The notes under the pieces are model-generated. The model had not been told where the DNA came from and did not search any database. It was given only the letters and a program-made list of their open reading frames with translations. A DNA stretch of 64,000 nt from Micromonospora sp. WMMD961 (GTDB lineage Bacteria > Actinomycetota > Actinomycetes > Mycobacteriales > Micromonosporaceae), in assembly GCF_029626145.1 (NCBI RefSeq), contig NZ_JARUBJ010000002.1, positions 4,623,501-4,687,500 on the forward strand. The letters run 5' to 3'. The translations under genes were made by a program, and so were the position numbers. Each line of letters starts with the position of its first letter. Position 1 is the first letter of the stretch. Shown here one piece after another: positions 43,253 through 51,247 of the stretch.

Positions 43253-43752
43253 TCGGTCAGCAGCCTGGTCAGTCGCAGTACCGTGATCCGGGTCAGCTCC
43301 GCCCGGACCACCTCCCGTTCGGTCGCGCTGTCATTGCCGAGCCGGGACCTGGCGGCGGCGAGGATCTCCTCGGACGACCGCCCGTTCGCGAAGATCAGGA
43401 AAAGGTGCCCGAACCGGTCCTCGTAGGCGTGGTTGACCTCGCGCAGGGCGCTCCGGACCGCCTCGTCGCTGTCGACGACGCGTGCCTGCTCACGCCGGGA
43501 CCAGACCGCGTCGCGTTCGGCACCGTCGGCCCGCTGCCCGATCCGGGGATGCGCCGCCAGTGCCTGGGCGACATCGGGCCAGGGCAACCCGGCGAGCTGG
43601 TCCGAAGCGGTGCGCAGAAGCGCCTGTTGGTCGGCGTAGGGACGGAAGGCGGCAACGGCCCGCGCCCAGGACGGCGACGCGCAGCAGGCCGACAGTGCCC
43701 GCTCGGCGTCGGTCGCCGGCAGTGCGTTGAACCATGTCAGCCGCTGATCCAC
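43249..43752 (-). CDS. uraD: OHCU decarboxylase
   Basis: 167 residues. The core AAHPRIGQRADGAERD and ALREVNHAYEDRFGHLFLIF are the family's catalytic His and substrate loop (HPRIG, Y-x-x-x-F-G-x-x-F). It decarboxylates OHCU to S-allantoin. GTG 43752 is chosen, as GGAGGGAGG lies four bases upstream. It is the first gene of the purine catabolic operon, facing the PucR gene. Confidence 0.93.
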   Translation of the reverse strand: MDQRLTWFNALPATDAERALSACCASPSWARAVAAFRPYADQQALLRTASDQLAGLPWPDVAQALAAHPRIGQRADGAERDAVWSRREQARVVDSDEAVRSALREVNHAYEDRFGHLFLIFANGRSSEEILAAARSRLGNDSATEREVVRAELTRITVLRLTRLLTE

Positions 43753-43834
43753 CGGACCTCCCTCCACCCTGGGGTGGCGGTAGTCAAGCAGCGCCCTGGG
43801 CCGGCGAGCATTGGGCGGGCGAACCGAACTTGAA

Positions 43835-43840
43835 ACATTA
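43835..43840 (-). promoter_or_regulatory. Candidate -10 of the purine operon
   Basis: TAATGT on the minus strand, within the 133-base spacer between uraD and the PucR gene, fits an extended actinomycete -10. No clear -35 was found, as expected for an activated promoter. Confidence 0.35.
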
Positions 43841-43885
43841 CCGCCCTACGGTCTCTGGAGCTTCCTCCAAGGCAAGGAGTTGTCG

Positions 43886-45496
43886 ATGCGTCTCAACGAC
43901 CTCCTTGGCCAGGCCGATCTCAAGCTGACGATGCTCAGCGGACACAGCCAGGGTGGGCGCGTCATCCAGCAGTTCTTCACCACCGACCTGCTCGATCCGA
44001 GCCGCTACCTCTCCGGCGGCGAGGTGGTGCTCACCGGTCTCATGTGGCGTCGTACCCCGAAGGATTCCGAGGTGTTCGCGACGGCCGTCGCGCGGGCGGG
44101 CGTGAGCGCGGTGGGAGCCGGCGCGGCCGCGTTCGGAGGCGTTCCGGTCGATGTCGTCGAGGCGTGCTCCCGTCACGACGTCCCCGTGTTCGAGGTGCCC
44201 GTCGAAGTGTCCTTCACCGCCATCAGCGATGCCATCGGCGCGGCCCTGCGGGCCGAGAAGGCCAACGGTCTGGCGGCGATCGTCCACCGGCACCGCGGCC
44301 TGATCGCCGCCCTGACCGAGGACGCGCACCTCGCTGACCTGCTGCCGTCGGCCGCCGCCGACATCTCGTGCTGGGTCCTGTCGCCGACCGGTCGGCTTGT
44401 CGCGGGCACCTCCCCGATCGCCGACGACCTGCGCGCCCGCCTGGCGCGTACGTTCCTGACCGCGCCCCAGTTGCCACACGTCCTCGGGGTGGCGCGCAAC
44501 CGGCGGTACACGCTCTTCGCCGCCGGCGCCCATCCCGGTCGGCGTCTCGGCGCCTGGTTGTTCGCGTGTTCGGGCGACGCGACGACCTGGAACTCCGACC
44601 GCCGGCAGGCCGTCGACGGTCTGCTCACCCTGCTCACCCTCGAACGTGCGCACCTCGACCGGCAGCTCCGGGTGGAGCGGCGCCTCGCCGCGCTCCTGCT
44701 GGAGCCGCTCGTCAGCGGTACCGCACCCGCGGAGATCGCGGCCCGTCTCAAGGCGTGCCGCCTCGACCCGGACGCCACCTTCGTCGTCCTCACCGCCGGG
44801 ACCACCGCCGGTCCGCCCGACGAGCTGGCGCTCACCGTCGTCGAGGAGCTCGTCCGCCCGCTGGCGCCGGCGGCCGCCATCGCGGCCGTCGGTGCCGAGG
44901 TGCACGCGGTGATCCCCGTCGACCCCCGGCCCGACGGCGACGCCGCGACCCACGAAGCCGGCCCGGCCGACGGCGACACCGCTACCACCGGAGTCGGTCC
45001 ACCCGACATCGTCGAGCGGATCCGCCAATCGACGCGGGCGCTGACTCCCGGGCTGCGGGGCGAACGGTTCGTCACCGGGCTCAGTGCCCCGGCGCACCAG
45101 GTCGCGGCGTTGGGCAGAGCCGTCGAGGAGGCACGCCACGCCTACTGGTACGCCCTGACCGGGGACGATCAGGTCGAGGTGGTCTCCAGCGGGGAGTTGT
45201 CCTCCCACGCGCTGCTGCTGGCCAGCGTGCCGGTCGAGGCCCGGCGGGCCTTCCACCGGAGACTGCTGCACCCCCTCACCGAGTACGACCGGTCGCACGA
45301 CGCCCGCCTCGTGCACACCCTCGACATGTTCCTGCACTGCGACGGGTCGTGGACCCGCACGGCGAAGGCGCTGCACGTCCACGTCAACACGTTGCGGTAC
45401 CGCATCCAACGCATCGAACAGCTCACCGGCCGCAAGCTGCACCGCTTCGACGACCGCGTCGACCTGTACCTCGCCCTGGAACTGCAGCGCCACTGA
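43886..45496 (+). CDS. pucR: PucR-family transcriptional regulator of purine catabolism
   Basis: 536 residues. ATG 43886 follows AAGGAG. The N-terminal 130 residues are the purine catabolism regulator domain (GGEVVLTGLMWRRTPKDSEV). The middle is GGDEF-like. The C terminus has the PucR HTH_30: DRSHDARLVHTLDMFLHCDG and VHVNTLRYRIQRIEQLTGRK. It is divergent from the uraD-to-xdhC operon and upstream of the xanthine dehydrogenase genes, so it is the probable controller of both. The ligand is likely a ureide or purine intermediate, as known for Bacillus PucR. Confidence 0.9.
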   Translation: MRLNDLLGQADLKLTMLSGHSQGGRVIQQFFTTDLLDPSRYLSGGEVVLTGLMWRRTPKDSEVFATAVARAGVSAVGAGAAAFGGVPVDVVEACSRHDVPVFEVPVEVSFTAISDAIGAALRAEKANGLAAIVHRHRGLIAALTEDAHLADLLPSAAADISCWVLSPTGRLVAGTSPIADDLRARLARTFLTAPQLPHVLGVARNRRYTLFAAGAHPGRRLGAWLFACSGDATTWNSDRRQAVDGLLTLLTLERAHLDRQLRVERRLAALLLEPLVSGTAPAEIAARLKACRLDPDATFVVLTAGTTAGPPDELALTVVEELVRPLAPAAAIAAVGAEVHAVIPVDPRPDGDAATHEAGPADGDTATTGVGPPDIVERIRQSTRALTPGLRGERFVTGLSAPAHQVAALGRAVEEARHAYWYALTGDDQVEVVSSGELSSHALLLASVPVEARRAFHRRLLHPLTEYDRSHDARLVHTLDMFLHCDGSWTRTAKALHVHVNTLRYRIQRIEQLTGRKLHRFDDRVDLYLALELQRH

Positions 45497-45646
45497 TTCC
45501 GGAACCGGGTCACCGGCGAGGCTGTGCGAACCCCCAACATCCGGCTTCGCCGGAACGCCGGCGTTCGTGTCCTGAGCCAATGGGCCGGAACGTCGCGCAC
45601 TGCTGGGATGGCTGGCAGGTGAACCGACCCGGGTTCGCAGGACGGG

Positions 45647-46477
45647 GTGTGGGCGGTGGATCTGAACACGGTGCGGGCGGTGGTGCCGGCCGCGACCGCG
45701 GGTCCGTGGCAGCCGGGGGACGCATGGCTGGCCGGTGGCACGTACCTGTTCTCGCAACCGCACCGGCACCTGCGTCGGCTCCGCGACCTGGCGGGCGCGG
45801 GCTGGCCCGCGCTGACCCGCACACCGCGCGGTCTGGACATCGCCGCGACCTGCACGATCGCCGAGTTGGCGCGCTGCGCGGCGTCGCCCCGGACCGCACA
45901 GCGGGAGCTGATCCGAGGATGCTGCGAGGCGTTCCTGGCCTCCTTCAAGATCTGGAACACGGCAACCGTGGGTGGGAACGTCTGTACGGCCCTGCCGGCC
46001 GGTCCGATGATCTCGCTCGGTGCGGCACTGGACGGAACCTGCCTGGTCATCGCAGCCGGTGGCGGCCGGCGCGAGCTTCCGGTCGCCGAGTTCGTCACGG
46101 GCGTGGGCACGACCGCTCTCGTACCCGGTGAGTTTCTGCGGTCGATGACCCTGCCCGCCGCCACGCTGCGCTGCCGGACCGCGTTCCGCAAGGGATCGTT
46201 GTCTCCCCTGGGTCGCTCGGCCGCGCTGCTGGTCGGCCGCACCGATCCGGCCGACGGGTCGTTCGTGCTGACCGTGACCGCGTCGACGGTACGGCCGGTG
46301 CAGCTGCGCTTCGACGCCGTGCCGTCGGCCGGGACGCTACGGGAGTCCGTCACGGACGGTATCCCCGACGACCTGTACGTCGACGACGTGCACGGCCTGC
46401 CGGTCTGGCGACGACAGCTCACCCTGCTGTTCGCCGAGCAGATCCGCACCGAACTCGCCGGAGGGAGCACGCGATGA
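45647..46477 (+). CDS. Xanthine dehydrogenase FAD-binding subunit
   Basis: 276 residues of the molybdopterin dehydrogenase FAD family. The flavin loops are DAWLAGGTYLFSQP and SFKIWNTATVGGNVCTALPA (T-x-G-G-N). The C-terminal CO dehydrogenase-like domain follows. GTG 45647 is assumed; GTG 45656 is in frame. It passes electrons from the iron-sulfur clusters to NAD+. The stop overlaps the next gene by ATGA. Confidence 0.88.
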   Translation: MWAVDLNTVRAVVPAATAGPWQPGDAWLAGGTYLFSQPHRHLRRLRDLAGAGWPALTRTPRGLDIAATCTIAELARCAASPRTAQRELIRGCCEAFLASFKIWNTATVGGNVCTALPAGPMISLGAALDGTCLVIAAGGGRRELPVAEFVTGVGTTALVPGEFLRSMTLPAATLRCRTAFRKGSLSPLGRSAALLVGRTDPADGSFVLTVTASTVRPVQLRFDAVPSAGTLRESVTDGIPDDLYVDDVHGLPVWRRQLTLLFAEQIRTELAGGSTR

Positions 46478-49197
46478 CCGGACCCATCGTGGTCGACGGG
46501 GAGGCCTGCCCGACAGCGCCGCGGCCCGGTCAGTGCCTGCGCACGTACCTGCGCGAGCGAGGCCGGTTCGGGGTGAAGAAGGGCTGCGACGCGGGCGACT
46601 GCGGTGCCTGCACGGTACACGTCGACGGGCAGCCCGTACACAGTTGCGTGTTCCCGGCGGTCCGGGCGTCGGGACGTCGGGTGACCACGATCGGTGGTCT
46701 CGCCAGCCGGGCGGGACTGCATCCGGTGCAGCAGCGTTTCCTGGACGCGCAGGGCTTCCAGTGCGGCTTCTGCACCGCCGGGTTCATCATGACGGCCGTG
46801 GCGTTGGACGAGGACCAGCGTCACTCGTTGCCACAGGCCCTGAAGGGCAACCTCTGCCGCTGCACCGGCTACCGCGCCGTCGAGGACGCGATCCAGGGCG
46901 TCCGCCACGTCGAAGCGGCCGGCTCGGGCGCGACGCTGGGGGTGAACGTCCCGGCACCGGCCGGACCGGACGTGGTCACCGGCACCGCCCGGTACACCTT
47001 CGACGTGGACGTGCCCGGCCTGCTGCACCTGAAGGTGCTGCGCTCACCCCATCCGCACGCACGGATCCTGTCCATCGACGCCAGCGCCGCCCTCGCCCTG
47101 CCGGGCGTGCACGCGGTGCTCACCCACGCGGACGTCCCCGACCGGCTCTACTCCACCGCCCAGCACGAGCAGACCGGCGACGACCCGGCCGACACGCGCC
47201 TCCTCGACGACGTGGTGCGCCACGTGGGCCAACGGGTCGCGGCCGTCGTCGCCGACACGGAGGCCGCCGCAGAGGAGGGTTGTCAGCGCGTCGTGGTCCG
47301 CTACCAGGTGCTGCCGACGGTCACCGAACCGGAGGAGGCCATGTCGCCGGGTGCGCCGGCCCTGCACGCCGACAAGGGTCCCGAGGCCGGCATCGCCCGC
47401 TCGGGCGACAACGTGGTGGCCGAAATCCACGCCGAGGTCGGCGATGTCGCCGCCGGACTGGCCGGGGCCGACGTCGTCTACGAGCAGACGTTCCGCACCC
47501 AGCGGGTGCAGCACGCCAGTCTGGAGACGCACGGAGCGCTGGCCTACGTCGACGACGACGGGCGCGTTGTCGTCCGCTCCAGCACCCAGACCCCGTTCCT
47601 GACCCGCCGCGCGCTGTGTCGACTGTTCGACCTGCCCGCCAACCGGGTACGGGTGATCGCCGGTCGCGTCGGTGGTGGCTTCGGCGGCAAGCAGGAGATG
47701 CTCGTGGAGGATCTCGTCGTCCTCGCCACACTGCGGACCGGCCGACCGGTGAAGCTCGAACACACCCGTGCGGAGCAGTTCACCGCCACCACCACCCGCC
47801 ACCCTTTCACCGTCCGGGTGACGGCGGGCGCGCGCCGCGACGGCACCCTCACCGGCCTCCGGTTGCGGGTCGTCTCCAACACCGGCGCGTACGGCAACCA
47901 CGGGCCCGGTGTGCTGTTCCACGGCTGCCACGAGTCACTGTCGGTGTACCGGTGCCCGAACAAGCGGGTGGACGGTTACGCGGTCTACACCAACACGGTC
48001 CCCGCCGGCGCGTTCCGCGGCTACGGCCTCGGTCAGGTCAGCTTCGCCGTCGAATCGGCCCTCGACGAACTGGCCCGCCGCCTCGACCTCGACCCGGTCA
48101 GCTTCCGCGCCCGCAACGTCGTACGGCCCGGCGAGGCACTGGTGGCTCCGGCCGGCCCCGACGAGGACCTGACCATCGGCAGCTACGGGCTGGACCAGTG
48201 CCTGGACGTCGTCGCCGCGGCGCAGCGGGAGCCGGGGCCGCCCGCCCCGCCGGGCTGGCTCACCGGACACGGCATGGCGGTGTCGATGATCGCCACGGCA
48301 CCGCCCGGCGGGCACCACGCGGACGCCCGCGTCACCCTGCTCCCGGACGGACGCTACGAGGTGGCCGTCGGCAGCGCGGAGTTCGGCAACGGCAGCACCA
48401 CCGTGCATCAGCAGCTCGCCGCCGCGACGCTCGGCACCACACCCGAGCGGGTCGGCATCCGCCAGTCCGACACCGACCTGGTCGGCCACGACACCGGGGC
48501 GTTCGCCTCCACCGGCACGATCGTCGCGGGCACTGCTGTACGGCGGGCCAGCGCGGCGCTCGGCGAACGGTTGCGCACCCTCGCGTCCGCGCACAGCGGC
48601 GTACCCGTCGCGCGGTGCCGGCTCGGCCCCGACGCGGTCGACTGCGCCGGTGTGCGGCTGCCCCTACGGGAGCTGTGGGAACTCGCCCGAGCGGCCAACC
48701 AGCCAGTGGTCGCCGACGGTCGGTGCGCGGGCACGCCACGGTCGGTGGCGTTCAACACGCACTGGTTCCGCGTCGCGGTCGACCCGGAGACAGGCGAGGT
48801 CCGCATCATGCGCAGCGTGCACGCCGCCGACGCCGGCACGGTCGTCAACCCGATGCAGTGCCGGGGCCAGGTCGAGGGCGGCGTCGCGCAGGCGATCGGT
48901 GCCGCCCTGCACGAGGAGGTACGCGTCGACGCCAGCGGAGCGGTCACCACCGCCGCGTTTCGCGACTACCACCTGCCGACCTTCGCCGACATCCCGCGTA
49001 CCGAGATCCACTTCGCGCGGACCAGCGACACCGTCGGGCCGCTCGGCGCGAAGTCGATGAGCGAGAGCCCCTTCAACCCCGTCGCCCCCGCGCTGGCGAA
49101 CGCGCTGCGGGACGCCACCGGCATCCGCTTCACCGATCTGCCCCTCACCGCCGACCGGGTCTGGCTCGCACTCGACGAGCAGCGCCGGAGTATCTGA
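46474..49197 (+). CDS. Xanthine dehydrogenase, fused 2Fe-2S and molybdopterin subunits
   Basis: 907 residues. Residues 1-150 hold both 2Fe-2S domains: GCDAGDCGACTVHVDG and the later FQCGFCTAGFIMTAV with NLCRCTGYRAV. Residues 160-900 are the molybdenum-binding subunit: GRVGGGFGGKQEM, PAGAFRGYGLGQ and, near the end, the catalytic Glu in LGAKSMSESPFNP. FAD binding is supplied by the separate preceding gene, so the middle domain of the eukaryotic enzyme is absent. It oxidises hypoxanthine and xanthine to urate. MobA-like and XdhC proteins are encoded on the other arm. Confidence 0.9.
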   Translation: MTGPIVVDGEACPTAPRPGQCLRTYLRERGRFGVKKGCDAGDCGACTVHVDGQPVHSCVFPAVRASGRRVTTIGGLASRAGLHPVQQRFLDAQGFQCGFCTAGFIMTAVALDEDQRHSLPQALKGNLCRCTGYRAVEDAIQGVRHVEAAGSGATLGVNVPAPAGPDVVTGTARYTFDVDVPGLLHLKVLRSPHPHARILSIDASAALALPGVHAVLTHADVPDRLYSTAQHEQTGDDPADTRLLDDVVRHVGQRVAAVVADTEAAAEEGCQRVVVRYQVLPTVTEPEEAMSPGAPALHADKGPEAGIARSGDNVVAEIHAEVGDVAAGLAGADVVYEQTFRTQRVQHASLETHGALAYVDDDGRVVVRSSTQTPFLTRRALCRLFDLPANRVRVIAGRVGGGFGGKQEMLVEDLVVLATLRTGRPVKLEHTRAEQFTATTTRHPFTVRVTAGARRDGTLTGLRLRVVSNTGAYGNHGPGVLFHGCHESLSVYRCPNKRVDGYAVYTNTVPAGAFRGYGLGQVSFAVESALDELARRLDLDPVSFRARNVVRPGEALVAPAGPDEDLTIGSYGLDQCLDVVAAAQREPGPPAPPGWLTGHGMAVSMIATAPPGGHHADARVTLLPDGRYEVAVGSAEFGNGSTTVHQQLAAATLGTTPERVGIRQSDTDLVGHDTGAFASTGTIVAGTAVRRASAALGERLRTLASAHSGVPVARCRLGPDAVDCAGVRLPLRELWELARAANQPVVADGRCAGTPRSVAFNTHWFRVAVDPETGEVRIMRSVHAADAGTVVNPMQCRGQVEGGVAQAIGAALHEEVRVDASGAVTTAAFRDYHLPTFADIPRTEIHFARTSDTVGPLGAKSMSESPFNPVAPALANALRDATGIRFTDLPLTADRVWLALDEQRRSI

Positions 49198-49315
49198 GCA
49201 CGGCGAAACCAGGTACGTTACTCGCCATTCACGGCGACTGATTTGATCTAGGGCGCTCGCTCGTGAGGAGTACCGGAGCAGCGCATCCGCCAACAGTTCG
49301 AATGAGGAGTGTCAG

Positions 49316-51157
49316 TTGCGTTCCCTACCTGTCCGCGCGGTCCTGGCCACGGCCGCCGCCACACTTGTCGTACTCGGCGTCGCGCCGAGTCCGGCGCACG
49401 CCGCGGAGACCGAGGTGCAGATCCTCGGATTCAACGACTTCCACGGCCGCCTGGAGGCCCCCACCGCGGGGGTCGGTGGCGCGGCCCAGATGGCCGGCAT
49501 GATCAAGCAGTTGCGCGCGGCCAACGCCAACACTCTGCTTCTGTCCGCTGGCGACAGCATCGGCGCGTCCCCGTTCATCTCGCTGGTGCAGAAGGACGAG
49601 CCCACGATCGACTTCCTCAAGACGATCGGCGTCGACGCGTCGAGCATCGGCAACCACGAACTCGACCGCGGCTTCGACGACCTCAACGACCGGGTCATCC
49701 CCCGCGCCGGCTTCCCGCACCTCGCGGCCAACGTCTACCGGGGTGCCGAGCCGGCTCCCGGCCGGCTGGAGGAATCCGCGGTGCTGACCGTCGGCGGCGT
49801 CCGGATCGGCGTCGTCGGGGCGGTTACCGTCGAGACGCCGTCCCTGGTCTCACCGGCCGGAATCCGGGGGTTGGAGTTCAAGGATCCGACCACGGAGGCG
49901 AACCGCGTCGCGGCGAAGCTGAAGGCCGACGCTGATGTGGACGCCATCGTGCTCCTGGTGCACGAGGGGTCCGAGGCGAGCGGCACGGACGCCACCGCGT
50001 GCGCCAGCGTGGCGGACCCGAAGACCCCGTTCGGCAAGATCGTGACCGGCGCCAGCGCCGACATCAACGTGATCATCTCGGGGCACACCCATGTCCCGTA
50101 CAACTGCGCGTACGACGTCCCCAAGCTGGGGCACAAGCGGCCGGTGCTGCAGACCGGCCGGTATGGTGACGCCCTGGACCAGATCAAGCTGACCATCACC
50201 GACGGCACGGTGACCGCCGCCGAGGGGGCCATCCTGCCGATCAAGGGCTATCCGGCGGACCCGGAGGTCGCGCAGCTCGTGGCCGAAGCCAAGGCCGAGG
50301 CCGACGTCCAGGGCAAGGTCAAGATCGGCGAGATCACCGCCGACATCACGCGCGCCGTCACCGCCGAAGGGGAAGAGGACCGCGGCAACGAGTCGACCCT
50401 CGGCAACTTCATCGCGGACGTCCAGTTGGAGGCCACCAAGGCCGCCAACCGGGGCGGGGCGCAGATCGCCCTGATGAACCCGGGTGGCCTGCGCGCCGAC
50501 TTCGTCAAGGGCCCGGACGGCACCGTCACCTTCGCCGACGCCGCCACCGTCCAGCCGTTCGCCAACGACGTGATCACCAAGTCGTACACCGGCAAGGAGA
50601 TCAAGGCGGCGCTGGAGCAGCAGTGGCAACCAGCGGGCGCGTCGCGTCCCTTCCTGCACCTGGGCGTCTCGAAGGGCTTCAGCTACGTCTACGACCCGAA
50701 CGGATCCACCGGTAACCGGGTCATCGCCGACCGCATCTTCCTCAACGGCACGGTCATCGACCCGAACGGCACCTACCGGGTGACGGTCAACTCGTTCCTC
50801 GCCGCCGGTGGGGACAACTTCGCTGCCCTCGCCGACGGCGACGACCAGTTCGCCACCGGCGACAACGACCTCACCGTGCTGGTCGACTACTTCGGGGCGA
50901 AGTCGCCGGTCACCGCCGACACCGTGGAACGGGCGTACACCGTCGGTCAGCCGGGTGCCCCGGTCGCCGGTGGCGGCCCGACCGGCAGCCCGAGCGCCAG
51001 CCCCGGCAACGGCGGCGGGGCCGGCGGCGGCCCCGGCCTGCCGATCACCGGCGCGAACGTACTCACGATCGTGGGCGCCGGCATCGTCCTGCTGCTGGCG
51101 GGCGTCGTGGCGCTTCTCGTGGCCCGGCGTCGACGGATCCGCCTCAGCGCCGAGTGA
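49316..51157 (+). CDS. Secreted, wall-anchored 5'-nucleotidase / 2',3'-cyclic phosphodiesterase
   Basis: 613 residues. TTG 49316 follows GAGGAG. The signal peptide spans about 1-29. The metallophosphatase domain has LGFNDFHGRLEA, LSAGDSIGASPF, SSIGNHELDRG and VIISGHTHVPYN, all metal ligands. The C-terminal nucleotidase domain has NESTLGNFIADV and MNPGGLRADF. The end is a sortase-type signal: LPITG at about residues 576-580, a hydrophobic span and RRRR. It would release nucleosides outside the cell, which suits its place after the purine genes. Confidence 0.9.
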   Translation: MRSLPVRAVLATAAATLVVLGVAPSPAHAAETEVQILGFNDFHGRLEAPTAGVGGAAQMAGMIKQLRAANANTLLLSAGDSIGASPFISLVQKDEPTIDFLKTIGVDASSIGNHELDRGFDDLNDRVIPRAGFPHLAANVYRGAEPAPGRLEESAVLTVGGVRIGVVGAVTVETPSLVSPAGIRGLEFKDPTTEANRVAAKLKADADVDAIVLLVHEGSEASGTDATACASVADPKTPFGKIVTGASADINVIISGHTHVPYNCAYDVPKLGHKRPVLQTGRYGDALDQIKLTITDGTVTAAEGAILPIKGYPADPEVAQLVAEAKAEADVQGKVKIGEITADITRAVTAEGEEDRGNESTLGNFIADVQLEATKAANRGGAQIALMNPGGLRADFVKGPDGTVTFADAATVQPFANDVITKSYTGKEIKAALEQQWQPAGASRPFLHLGVSKGFSYVYDPNGSTGNRVIADRIFLNGTVIDPNGTYRVTVNSFLAAGGDNFAALADGDDQFATGDNDLTVLVDYFGAKSPVTADTVERAYTVGQPGAPVAGGGPTGSPSASPGNGGGAGGGPGLPITGANVLTIVGAGIVLLLAGVVALLVARRRRIRLSAE

Positions 51158-51174
51158 TGGGGAGCTGATCACCT

Positions 51175-51212
51175 GTCTTCTCCGGGAGCCGCGGAAGGCT
51201 CCCGGAGAAGAC
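51175..51212. terminator. Perfect 16-bp hairpin between convergent genes
   Basis: GTCTTCTCCGGGAGCC (51175-51190) pairs perfectly with 51197-51212 around the loop GCGGAA. It lies between the nucleotidase stop and the radical SAM stop, so it probably terminates transcription from both sides. Confidence 0.85.
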
Positions 51213-51247
51213 GATCGGCGAGATCAGTGGACCGCCCGGCGGCAGGG

